Assembly: GCA_051294375.1 (NCBI GenBank)
Contig: CM119269.1
Location: forward strand, 19,038,418-19,102,417
Length of the DNA stretch: 64,000 nucleotides
DNA from: Paraspadella gotoi
Lineage: Eukaryota; Chaetognatha
Reading direction: 5' to 3'
Position 1 is the stretch's first letter, and each line of letters starts with the position of its first letter. The notes under the pieces are model-generated. The model was not told where the DNA came from and ran no database searches. It was given only the letters and a program-made list of their open reading frames with translations. This document shows positions 33,831-45,100 of the stretch, in pieces. The position numbers and the translations under genes were made by a program.

Positions 33831-36239
33831 CATTTTGGCCTCTGCTTTCCTTTCATCGTTGAGACTCCTTTTGCTTCTTGCCTTTCCTTTACCTTCCACC
33901 TCGCTTTCCCCATCTCCCGCCTTCCTTCTTAACGCCGTTTTGCTCTTTTCTCCTCTTCATCCTTTTGTCCTTGCCGCTTTGGGCGGGCGGGCGGCCCTCC
34001 ACCGCCGGCAGGCCTTCCTGCTGGCCCCCGGCCGCTTCGTTTCGTTCGCGGTTCGCTGTCGCTCTTAGCACTTTCCTCTGCGCCCTTCCCGTTGTTGGCC
34101 CGCCCACACGACGCTCATTCGTCCCTGGGCACGCACGGTGACACTCTCAGACACTCTGGCATTTTCCTCCGCCTACTCCACACTTCACTGCTCCGTTCCA
34201 CTGTACAGCCTCACTGGGGTTCATCTGTTTTCCCTGCACCGGCGCACCCGTCCTACCTTTTCCCCGCCATCCTTTCCTCGGCAGCTACTGTGTCTCGCTC
34301 CCCCGTTTTTTCTTTTTTTCCTGCATCCGTCCGTTCTCCTCGCCCAACTCATCTCACGTTGTACCTGACTCCCCGCTCGCTGGCCCGCCGCCCCGCGCCC
34401 GCGCGCACCCCCCACTACTCTTTCCCTCCCCGTCTTCTCACGCCTCACGCATCACTCCGGCCTACCGACATCCTTTTGACCGAGTTCCCAGGTCCCGCCC
34501 TTCTACCCCCGCGCTCGCCTCGATCCGTCACGTTGGCTTTCTCGTTTTCTTGCTCCCTTTCTGCCGGCCAGCTTCTTGCGTCATTCTCCACCACCATTCC
34601 CCGCCTTCACCATTTTGTACCCTGGCCCGTCTTCCATTCCCTTGGTCCCTTTCCCTTTCCCATGTCCCTCTCTCTTTCCCTCGCCTTCGCCGCACACATC
34701 ATCCTTTTCTCTCGTGTTTTCTACCTTTTTGTAGTTCCCCCACCCGCTCGTTTTTCCACGCCTGACTTCCCCATTTTCTCGCTGTACCCCTCATCCATCT
34801 TCCCTCTTTTGCCACCCGCGGAATTTCGTGGCTCACCTCTTCGTTCCCACCACTACCCCGCGCTTTACCGTCAGGTACGGCCCGTCGTCCTGTCTGTCCA
34901 CTCTCCCTCTCCACTTGTCTCTGTTCCTCTCGTTATTTGTTCTTCACATCACCACCTCGCCTCATCCCCTTGCGCGCCTTTTTCCCGATCCCGCGGGCCC
35001 GTGGCTACTCCCGTTTCCTCCCTCTGTCTCCCTTTTACACTTCCTGCCCCACCTCCTCCTCCCTTGGCTCCCCACTTTTTTTCGCCCTTCCCCCCCTCGC
35101 GCCCCGCGCCACGACGCGGGCGCACTCTGCTCTCCTCGGCGCGCAGCTCCCCTCTCCCTGTCGCCTGCGTTCTCTCCGCCCTGTCTCGCCGTCTACAGCG
35201 GCCGTCACTGGCCTCCCACAGTCTGGCTCCTCATCATCGTCGCGGCGCCACTTTGCGTATCTCACACTTCGTCTTGGCGGGCTGCACGGTGCGGGCTTGC
35301 ACGCTGGCCACTGCACTTTCCGTCATGTCCTCTTCCGCTGCCTTCTTTTCCCGGGGCGGTGCTCGGGGCGGCGCCTCGGGTGGATTCGCGGGACGGCCCC
35401 GCACGTCTGCGCGGGCACTTCACGGGTGCCGGCACTTTTTTTTGCCACACTCACTTTTCCTGCTCCTCCTCCCCCTTCCCATTTCCTCGGCCAGGCGGTT
35501 CCATCTGGCCCGCCCCGTTCCCGGTGCCCCTCCTGTCACGCCGCCCTGATTCTGGCCCTCCTCTTGGGTTCCTCTGCGGTCGCCGGTGGCCTGCGCGGAC
35601 CGCCTGGACGCCTGGCGGCGGCGGCGGGGCACGGCCTTCGTTAGACCACTTTGGACCCGCAGCCCTTCGCGCGTCCCACCTCTGGGGTCTCGGCCATCGG
35701 CGCCCTGTCGTCTGGCTGGGCATTTCCCTCTGTTCCATCCGGCGCGTCGGCGGGGTCCTGGGGTTCGGTGACTTGGTGGGGCTGGGGTCATTCATGGCAG
35801 TTTTACACTCTCTGGGTACTATGGACGTTTACCTCCGGCGGTTGCCGCGCACCCCAGAGACCGGCCGCGCGCGCCTCCACCAGCGAGGGGGGGGGCGGGT
35901 GGCGGGGTGGGGGACGGGCGGGATCTGTGGGCTGCGCAGACGACGCGCGTGCAGCGCAGACGCGCCCGGCGAGACGCGCGCGACAGAGACGACGGACGAC
36001 GCGGCGCGCGCGCGTCAGACGCGCGCAGCCGCGCCCGCGGACAGCGCGCCCCTTCTCTTACCACGCCCCTCCGCGCTTCGCCCTCTCCTTTCCTCTCTCC
36101 AGGTTCCAGCGTTGCCATCGCCTGCCCGAACACGCTCCGCCCGGCCCTCGCCTGTGGACAATCCCCGCCCTGGCCTTGCTCTCTTCCTCCTCCTCCCGTC
36201 GCCGCTGGGCAGCTAGCTCACACACCACTGAACTTCCGC

Positions 36240-36430
36240 CGCGGCCGTCTCTCGCTGACTGCGCCCCGCTGCGGGTCGGGCATCCTCTCCGCGCCCCGCC
36301 CGAGCTTCTATCCGCTTTTAGTGCATGGCCGCAATTGGCGGCGCACGTGGGGCCTGCCGGGCCTCTTCGTCTCCTGCGTCTGTTGCGGAACTATCCTTGT
36401 CCACCCCTCTACACTCACTGTTTGACCACC
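36240..36430 (+). pseudogene. Damaged image of the transporter exon missing from the gap at 18038-18116
   Basis: Lies between the images of exon 6 and the LTR-like segment. After allowing for A-to-C loss it still shows the order CTGACTGCG..CCGCTGCGGGTCGG (a DCDPLRVG-like part), CTTCTATCCGCTTTTAGTG (LLPLFV-like), GGCCTGCCGGGCCTCTTCGT (GLPGLFV-like) and a Ser/Thr-rich end. This is the block SLC5 proteins carry between membrane segments here, and only its presence and position can be claimed. Confidence 0.6.
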
Positions 36431-37299
36431 CTCTTTGGCCGCGGTGATGTTGGAGGGTGCTGGTTGGGGGTGGAGGGGTGTGAGGGTGGGCACACTCAGG
36501 GTGCTCATGCCGGGGGGGGGGCGGCGGGAGTCGCTGAACCTTTTTCACCCTCCTCCCGGGTCCACTCTCCATTGCAGCTGAACTCGGTCTCTCGGCGGCG
36601 TTGAGTTCGAATCTCACCGCTGGCCACAACATGAAGGATAGAACTTCATGGATTTCAAACCAGATTTATATCTGAGAATAATAAAGTGACCGGTGAGACA
36701 CACGCAAGGAGTCTAGATTAATTCTGACTGAAAGTCTTGAAACTAAGGAAAGCTAGGTCTATTTATATCATAGAGAAGAGGATCAGAGGCTAAGGTTATT
36801 TTGACAGTTCCATTGATTCTGCAAGCTGATTTGGTCCGATGCCGGTTAAATCTCGACTGAAAAAATCACGAATTCAGTGATTCCGATTCTGCGGCGATCG
36901 CCCGAATTCCTCCGATCGCGATATTCACTTCAAGTGAGGCCGAGTCTCCTCCACTTAAGAACCCCTCTCGGCCAAACTAACTGCTGGCCTCCAAAATTAT
37001 TGAAAAAAAAAAAAGGCCAACTTTGGCTAAATCGATAGTTGTAAAATCGTTAAAAAAAACTTGCTCGATCCCTCATTGCCTTCGAAAGGGAGGTGGAGAT
37101 ACCGTCATCCATGCCCTACGTCCTTCCCTGCAATCGACGACCGCCAACAAGCCCACTCCGCTCTCCAGGCGCAATGCATACCGTTCGTCTTTCGGCGGTC
37201 GTTTGCAGGGTCGCCGGCCCTCACGTGGGTGGCGTCGCGTTTGGGCGGAATACCTCGTCGCTCTCCGCTCCGACCTTCAAACAGCGCCTTGGGGCGGGT

Positions 37300-37570
37300 A
37301 AAAACGCCCCCCCCGCCCCCGCCGCCCGCCCCCCAAATTTTTTTTGGTAGACCCGCCCCCCCCCCCCCCCTCGGGTGTTCACGCTCGCCTCTTCGTGCCC
37401 ATTTTTTTTTTGTTTTTAGTTTTTTTTTTTTTGTTTTTTTTTTTTTTCCCGTTTTTTTTCGTTTTTCGCTATATTTTTTTTTTTGATTTTTACTTTATTA
37501 CTTTGAATTTTTTTTTTTTTTTTTCCCTCCCGTTTTTAATTTTTTTTCTTTTTTATTTTTGTTTTTAACG
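37300..37570. other. C burst and T burst inside the exon 7 copy
   Basis: About 70 bases of C-rich sequence (37303-37372) and about 170 bases of T-rich sequence (37399-37570) are inserted in the equivalent of 18788-18838 (GTGCCC|TTCGCCAACGCC). The first copy reads straight through. Same type of artefact as the G burst at 33.3 kb. Confidence 0.8.
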
Positions 37571-39379
37571 CCAACGCCGGCGGGGCGATGGCAGGTCGTA
37601 GAGGTAACGAAGATTGTCTGTCCGATCGATATTCGATGGTTTTGTTCGTTCTTGCTATTTTTCAAGTGTGATTGTACGATGTTGAGATTTGATTGGTTTA
37701 ATCCTGATACAAATCATTTTTTTTTGTTGGATTCTCGAGATGCCATTTGCTATATTTTTTATTTAAAAAATCGGTTTAAAGACATAACTTTATTTAATAA
37801 AATGCTCCTTCGTTCATTTATCCATTTTTTGTTTTTCAAAAGTCTTTTTCATCAGGCCTGGCGACGTCTTTGGGCGTCTCTCTGTGGATCGCGCTCGATC
37901 TATGAACGAATATCCTCCCCGCAGATCGACCCTTATGTCAATCGACGACAAATTGCAGCGCCTGTCGAACCAACCATCAACTTCAACGCCTCCGCGGTGC
38001 CATCGATATGCGGGTGCCATCAGGTCCCTGTTGGACCGGAGCCGGACTAGGAAGAGTAACGAGGGAACTGGTGCTCGCTACCGTGGATCATACGTACATC
38101 AATCCTGTCGGTCTGGTTAGATCGGAAACGGAAAAGGGAGACTAGAGAGAAGGAGGAGAGACAGAATGAGAGGAGAGGAGAGAGAGAGAGAGAGAGGATG
38201 AGAAGAGAGAGAGAGAAGAGCCTTTTTGTCATTTTTGCAAAGAATCTTGGAATCAAATCTATCCTTGTTTTCGTTTAAAACGAAAATATGATTTATTAAT
38301 TATATACACTCCTTTGGGAACATAAATTTCGAAAATTCGCCAACGCACAAGGTACAGGCACCATCTCCCGGGTTCTCGTCGTCCTCATTGAGCGGGGGTT
38401 GGGGGTTATGGTGGGCGGTTCGCATCATCGTCACTCTTGTTTTCCAGGCCGGCGTCGATGGGCGGTCGCCCGGCGCGCATACTCGATTTCTCCCGGCAAT
38501 CGCCCGATTCGTAGCAAAGCCAAGGAGGAAAAATAAAAGTAGATGGTACGAACAAACAAATGAAGAAAAGACAGCGACGTGGAGAATTTTCGCTTTTTTG
38601 ATTTTTTGTAAAAAGATGGATATCAACGTGATGTTTTTCATTATACATATCAGTGTTGTAATGATCTTATAGTTACACTCATATCGTTTTTACCGGGCAA
38701 ACGATTTTAATTGTTTAATAAGATTGTTCTTCTTGAAGACCTTGATGTTTAAACGATAGTTTTGTTATATATATTCCCCATCTCTAGTATTACATTTTTT
38801 TAAACTAATTATAGAAAAAAATCAGTCGACAAAAAGAAAAGAAAACATGGTAAATTTTGTTTTTGGCCAATAATATTGGTGAAACAACTTTTTCCGAAAG
38901 ATGTCGCTTGATTACACAAAGTGACAATTTATATTTTTTAGCCGTAATATCAAATAATTGGGTTTAATTGTTATAAAAAAATATTTTTTCCTTGTGTATC
39001 TACGATACGACTTACGTCGTTATTTATACTTGTATTTGTTTTTCAACATTCTGTCAACACGTACATTGTGAATGAGGGAAGGGAAATTAAGAACTGATCC
39101 AAAAAATCGGATTGAGAGCAAAATTAAACCTTTTCCAATTAAGCTCATTGACTCTAAACAATGAAACTCACCTGTTTTTCAAATAATGATCTGTAGAGAT
39201 TTTTAAAAACAGGTTTAAATTCAGGTTTTGACATTTATCGAAAATATTAAAAAGCTTCAAAAATGTTTAAATCGATCTCGAGTTGAATGAAAAAGTAAGG
39301 CACCCGCCGTCGTAACTGACTCTCTCTCCTCTCTTCTCTCTCCTCCTCTTCTCTCTCTCTCTCTCTCTCTCGTCTCTCT

Positions 39380-39419
<40 letters not shown>

Positions 39420-39881
39420 CTCTCTATTCTAGACTTTCTTCTCTACTGTATCTATCTTATCGGTCTTCTCCCGCCCCTTCTGATTCAAGAGTCGCCAACT
39501 GTTCCTAAAAGCACAAGAATGTTTTTCAGAAAGAGAGAAACCCGATTTGTACTGCAACCCTTGAGGAAGGACGAAAAAAATTGAAGAAAAAAAACCCCTA
39601 AGAACCTCAGTTGACGGCCACAGATGTTTAATCGCGAAACGTTTAAAAACTTTCCTGGTTCTTAAACTTCCGACGAGGTCAGTCACTCCTATTTGATTAT
39701 GAAAATAATAAAAAAAACTGTTTTAAAAATCTGCTTTCGTAATTACGAAAAAATACCGATAATCCCTTATTATAAGGCGATTATTTATTTTTAGATTTTT
39801 CTGACTAAGGCTTACAAGTCATTATTCTTTGGCAACCTCTTTTTTCTTATGAACTAAAGAGAAGTAATATATTGATATGTG

Positions 39882-40098
39882 TTAGTGACAGAACCGTTCA
39901 ATATAAGCAGTCCGCTGAGCTTCGGATCCAGCTGTGAACACCGAGTTACAGGCGGGTTAAGCGCACCGCGTCCCTCTAGAACTGCTAGGCGACCAACGGG
40001 CTAGAACCCGGACCTTTGGGTTGGGAGGCGAATCGAATTTTGCCTTCGGCAACCAATGGCGCGCTGATGAACGGTTAGTGGATATTTAGTCCACATAA
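39882..40098 (-). mobile_element. tRNA-derived SINE (family S), insertion absent from the first copy
   Basis: Complete family S element (tail GTTAGTGACAGAACCGTTCA, T-arm, GATATTTAGTCCACATAAT end) between TTATGAAC and TAATGACG. The first copy at about 20925 reads CTAATGACGAAATTTTG with no element. TTATGAAC/TAATGACG may be a damaged target-site duplication. It is probably an allele-specific insertion. Confidence 0.7.
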
Positions 40099-40410
40099 TG
40101 ACGATAATTTTTTGTTATCTAAATGATAAGACTTTATTTTAATTTAGAAAATTGTTTTTCTTTAATTTGTTGATTTCTGTCTTGAAGTTTCGGTTTAAAT
40201 TTAATGTTAGAAAAACATGTATTTCTTATACATAATTCATTATTAATCTGTAAAAAATTACAACTTCGATTTCATTCACTGCGATTTCGATTTTAAAAAT
40301 ATTCTTAGTAGAGGTAAACGATTAGATAGTTTCGAAGACAATATGATATTTATGAAAATTACATTAATCACGCAAACCGTTCCGTCTGTTCACAACTGTA
40401 TGCCATCCCA

Positions 40411-42071
40411 GGATTTACGAAAAGGACAACCCCGTCGCTCGTTTTANNNNNNNNNNNNNNNNNNNNNNNNNTTGCCGCAATGCTGCAACGGTCGACGTTC
40501 TACAGTCGCTTTGTTGACGACGGATGCGACGACACCGACGACGACGATGAATTCAACGACGACAGCGTCGACGAAGATGATGTGGGTAAGGATGTGGGTA
40601 AGGATGCGGGCAAAAACGTGGCGAAGCGACGCCCGTTCGCTACTGCCTGATACTCTCGTTTTTNNNNNNNNNNNNNNNNNNNNNNNNNNNNNNNNNNNNN
40701 NNNNNNNNNNNNNNNNNNNNNNNNNNNNNNNNNNNNNNNNNNNNNNNNNNNNNNNNNNNNNNNNNNNNNNNNNNNNNNNNNNNNNNNNNNNNNNNNNNNN
40801 NNNNNNNNNNNNNNNNNNNNNNNNNNNNNNNNNNNNNNNNNNNNNNNNNNNNNNNNNNNNNNNNNNNNNNNNNNNNNNNNNNNNNNNNNNNNNNNNNNNN
40901 NNNNNNNNNNNNNNNNNNNNNNNNNNNNNNNNNNNNNNNNNNNNNNNNNNNNNNNNNNNNNNNNNNNNNNNNNNNNNNNNNNNNNNNNNNNNNNNNNNNN
41001 NNNNNNNNNNACCCTTACGTCAAGGTGGGATCACGAAAGCGCCATTCGATGCTTTTTTTGGGGGGCAGAAAATGTCGGAAAAACGCTCCAGTAACAAAGC
41101 TTTTTCAATCCTTTAATCTGGAGGCCCGAACTCTTAGCTAACACATTAATTTACATAAGTTTTAAGCATTAAATTATATATTAAAATTTTTCAAATAACT
41201 ATTTATATATATTACTATTTTCTTCACCGCCCAGTTCAAAGTGGGCCCTAGAACGGTCTACAAATCGAAGCGGATCGACAAGACGCTGGACGCCTGGTTT
41301 GGGACGAAGGCCCTTTCGTGACCCTGCTCATACCAGGAAATCTGCAGGACGAGGTCGTCAGGAATTCAAAAGTCTACGGACAGCAACTGGGGACTCAAGG
41401 GACGATCTCATTGGGATGACCCTGGATCGATCCCAGGTTGGAAATGATGGAGGAGTAAGGGAGAATGAGTAGTTGAGAGGAAATGATGGTGGATCAAGGA
41501 GAATGGAGTCAGTTGAACAGTGGAAATGATGGTGGAGTCGGGAGAATGATATGTAGTTGAGTAGTAAAATTATGTATGAGTAAGGGAGAATTGTGTAGTT
41601 GAGATGGAAATGGATGGTGGAGTAAGGGAGAATGATGTAGTTGAGATGGAATGGTGTGGAGATGATGGTGAGTAAGGGGAAGAAAATGATGTAGTTGATA
41701 AGGATAATGGTTGAGCTAAGGGAGAATGATGTAGTTGAGATGGGAAATGATGGTGGGAAATGTAAGGAGAAATGATGGTATAGTTGGTATGTGAATAATT
41801 GTAGAAACAAGAGTACATTTTTTTTCTTTATTAAGCACAACTTTTTTTTTTTTCAATTAAGGCTAAGGTTGACAAACTGGATAAAGAAAGCACAGTAGAC
41901 GATTTGTGAAATTGCAATTTTTTAGAATTTTAAAACTTTTTAAGAAATTTTTAGAATTTTTTTCGTCTATTTTATTGCAAGATTTGACGGAACAAAAGTT
42001 TACCCAAGTCATTTCATAGAGTAAAACAAAATAATGTTGCCTTCTTTGGTTTGAAGTTCCTATTATTTTGG

Positions 42072-42123
<52 letters not shown>

Positions 42124-45100
42124 CTCTCTCTCTCTCTCTATCCTCCTCTATCAGCACTTCTCCTCTCACCAGTAAAACTGGAAGATTGGACAAACGGCGC
42201 GACTTAGTTTAAGGTTGGAGCCAGAATCTTCGTCGCCGTCGGATGAAGCGGATGAAGCGGACGAGAAGTTGGGGGAAGTTGTGCTCGATGTTGGACTGGA
42301 GAAAAGTGGAGGGGGAGGAGGATGAGGAGAAGTGATTGGAAGAAACGGAGAAGAAGTCAGTGTTACAGGTGAGTCAAGACCTAAAATCATTGGATTTTAA
42401 AACGAAATACGTGGAGCTCTAAAACCACAAAGCCTGTCCAAAGTCAGGGGCAAGATAGCTTATTTATTAAATAATGAAATGGATAATTTTTATATTGGTT
42501 GTACCAATTTCATATATCATTATATAATAATGTTTTGTATATATGTATATTGTATATAAAGTTATTTTTAACTAAAGATTAGTTATAAAAAATTTAAGAT
42601 GTGAAATATATTACGAAGAAATTTGAATTTTTTTGGATCCAGTTCCCTGGTTCCGTTGCCATCCGCTTCCGTCCGGCGCCGGCGCCGACGATGACGCCGA
42701 AACTCCAGCCTCCCGGCGACAAACGTCTCCGTCGATGGAAAGAAACGACGCCGGCCTCAGGCTTCGATTGACGCCGATGCCGGTCGCGTTGACGACCGAG
42801 ACGGTGACGCCGCCGCCGTCTCCGACGATACAAACAACAACGACGACGACGCCGCATCTCGTGACGGTCGTCCTTCGCGAAGGCGACAATTTGCCGGCGA
42901 TGGACGCCGACGGAGGATCAGATCCTTACGTTAAAGTGAGAGCATTTTGTTTTGCTTTTTATTTATTTATTTATTTATTACTTTAATTTAGATTTATTTT
43001 AATTTAAAATTATCAATCTCTTTCCTCTAATTCTCCACGCTCCAACTGCAGCTCCGCCTCGGTCGTCAAAAGCGCAAGAGCAAAGTGAAGCCATCGACGC
43101 TTCACCCTCGTTGGTTCCAGACTTTCGAGTTCCGCGTGGATTCCATCTCTCGATCTCCGCCGCTCCAGTTGGAAGTGATGGACCGGAACCTTGGGTCACG
43201 GGACGACCGCATCGGCGGAGCGGAGGTAGCGGTGGCGGCGTTGGAGGCGGAGAAGACCCACCACTTGACGGTGAGAGAGTTGGTGGCGGTTGAGGGGAAG
43301 ATTTAAGAAGATGATCATTCAAATAAAGATAGAGAGAAAAAAATAAGGGAAGGAGAAATAGAAATAGAGAAATAGCGAGAGAAAGAGAGAAAAAGAACGT
43401 TTGAAACTTAATCTTACTTCATCTCTCCAACTTTATTTATCCTAATTCTTGATTTAGTACAATTGTTGACACTTGCCGGCCCGCCTATCGTGGTATTTCA
43501 TGGCTTCTCATTTCCATACCCTCTTTCCACCATCAAGCTATCTCTCGGCGACGCCGACCGCGGAAGACTCAAACTCTCCGTGACCCTCACTCGCCTCTCG
43601 ACCGACCACGACGACGACGTCGACGCCCTGGATGACCGGTTCCGACTCGCGCGGACGCTGGAGCACCCGCTCGAGGTCGGCCTGCTGCGACTGAGAGTGC
43701 TTCAGGCGTCGGGACTCCGGCCTGCAGATTTCAACGGCAGCAGCGACCCTTTCGTCGTGGTGCGCCTCGTTAACACGCGGTTGCAGACTCACACTCTTTA
43801 TAAGGCGAGAATTGATTGAGCGAGGATAGATGGATTGATAGAGAGAGAGCAATGGGCAAATAATAAAGAATTTTACCACAGTCTGAACATAGATTTATAT
43901 TTCCAGACTGTGGAACCAAACTGGAACAAAACCTTTCTCATTCCCGTCAGTGACGTGTCCAGCGTTCTGGAAGTAAGTTCTAACTCAGAGATGCCGTCCT
44001 TACCTTGCTTATCTCGCCTCACTTTGATTTACGTATACAGATTCGCGTCTTTGACGAAAACCGAAATCGGGCGCCGGAATTTCTCGGCGCCGTTGATTTG
44101 CCGCTGCTCGGCGGCGCCCAAAGCGGGCGGCGCTGGTTCCAGTTAAGAGACGAGAAGTTGAAGGGAAATGTCAAAGTGAGTGAAAAAAGAAAGAGAACAG
44201 GAAATGAGGAAAATATCTTTTAAAAATATAATGATAATTAAAGGAAGAAAGAAACGAGAATGAGGAATTTTGAAGTGGCGCTTCAAGTTTTAAAAGAATT
44301 TGGTTCAAAACGTTTTATTCATCAAAAAATAATTTTTGTTAAAGGGAAGCATTGAGTTGGAGACGCATCTCGCCTTCAACTGGATTCGCGCGGGATATCG
44401 ACTTTTGCAGCCGAAAGAGGAGATACACCGGAAGAAGAAGCCTGTCAAAGGTGAGGCTTAGAGGAATGATGTAATATTACTAGGGATAAAAGCTGAGGTA
44501 TTTATGTTCTTATGTTATCTAAAAGCGTAAAGGCGACTTAGTACCTATTTTTCTATCGAGGAGACCCCAGATAATATTTTCTTTTTTGAATTTAATAAAT
44601 ACAATTTTTTATTAAGGCAATTAATAACTATTTAACTGCGAAACGATCAAGACAAGTTTGTTCTTCAATAACACGAAAACGGAAACGAAAACCTTCCAAT
44701 GACAATAATTTGAGAGCGAAAGAGACATGAGAAGCAGACATATTTTATACTTGCGGCTCTCAATTCAGTTTAGTATCATTGAATTTTATTTATGCTTAGT
44801 TAAATTTTTGATGCATTTGCTTTTGATGACTATCAGGAAATTCAATTTTTTTTTACCCATGAATTATCGCGAAAACGAGGTTATAAAATGGCATTCAATA
44901 AGCAGGATAATATAATTTTCCTAAAAAAATAAATTATGACGAACTAGGGACAGCATGCAAAAAAAGCGATTAAAAACCGATTCTATTCTTCCTGCATCAG
45001 CCAACGTAAAACTACTCCGCCGCAACTACGATCGCGCATGCGCAGCCCTCGACCGCGCATCGTTCGTCGCCCGCGTCGCCAATGACGTCCTCGCCTGGCA

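Larger units (their letters stand above)
28366..36560 (+). repeat. Forward arm of the A-depleted copy of 10525-18150 (likely assembly artefact)
   Basis: Forward copy with the same A-to-C change. Anchors: 28400-28520 equals 10550-10710 (GA repeats now GC), 28800-28990 equals 10985-11190, 29155-29310 equals 11320-11450, 29580-29830 equals 11740-11960, 31430-31720 equals 13590-13860 including transporter exon 1, 33010-33250 and 33540-33830 equal the SINE pair, 35170-35300 equals exon 4, 35540-35740 equals exon 5 and 36100-36215 equals exon 6. Residual A becomes commoner beyond about 34 kb. Small indels occur throughout, as in uncorrected single-molecule reads. It is not a second transporter gene. 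Confidence 0.9.
36561..40350 (+). repeat. Redundant, indel-rich but not A-depleted copy of 18150-21137 (second haplotype)
   Basis: From the LTR-like segment (36565-36995) through transporter exon 7 (about 37085-37600, split by a base burst), exon 8 (about 37856-38080), exon 9 (about 38355-38590) and the 3' flank, this follows 18150-21137 with frequent one- and two-base insertions that destroy the reading frame. The exons are therefore not a functional second gene. It differs from the first copy by a SINE at 39882-40098 and by small variants shared with 21163-21514. Confidence 0.88.

Noticed and set aside
21515-36560. Natural hypermutation (RIP, APOBEC, ADAR, adenine-targeted retroelement mutagenesis)
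   Set aside because: RIP and APOBEC give C-to-T or G-to-A, and ADAR gives A-to-G. Retroelement adenine mutagenesis is confined to short variable regions and gives mixed bases. Here nearly all A become C over 15 kb, in the same reading direction in both arms of an inverted copy.
21388-36600. High-GC island coding for very long Pro/Arg- or Arg/Gly-rich proteins on both strands
   Set aside because: The sequence is an A-to-C altered copy of 10.5-18.1 kb. The open frames come from missing A, not selection, and they cross altered SINEs and microsatellites.
31430-38590. Second, tandem SLC5 transporter gene
   Set aside because: Flanking SINEs, introns and intergenic DNA are copied too, exons are full of indels and base bursts, and the block is bounded by a direct repeat. 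This fits redundant assembly and not a gene duplication.
41358-41840. 160-residue minus-strand ORF rich in Tyr, Ser and Ile
   Set aside because: Translation of the 40-bp minisatellite inside an MCTP intron.
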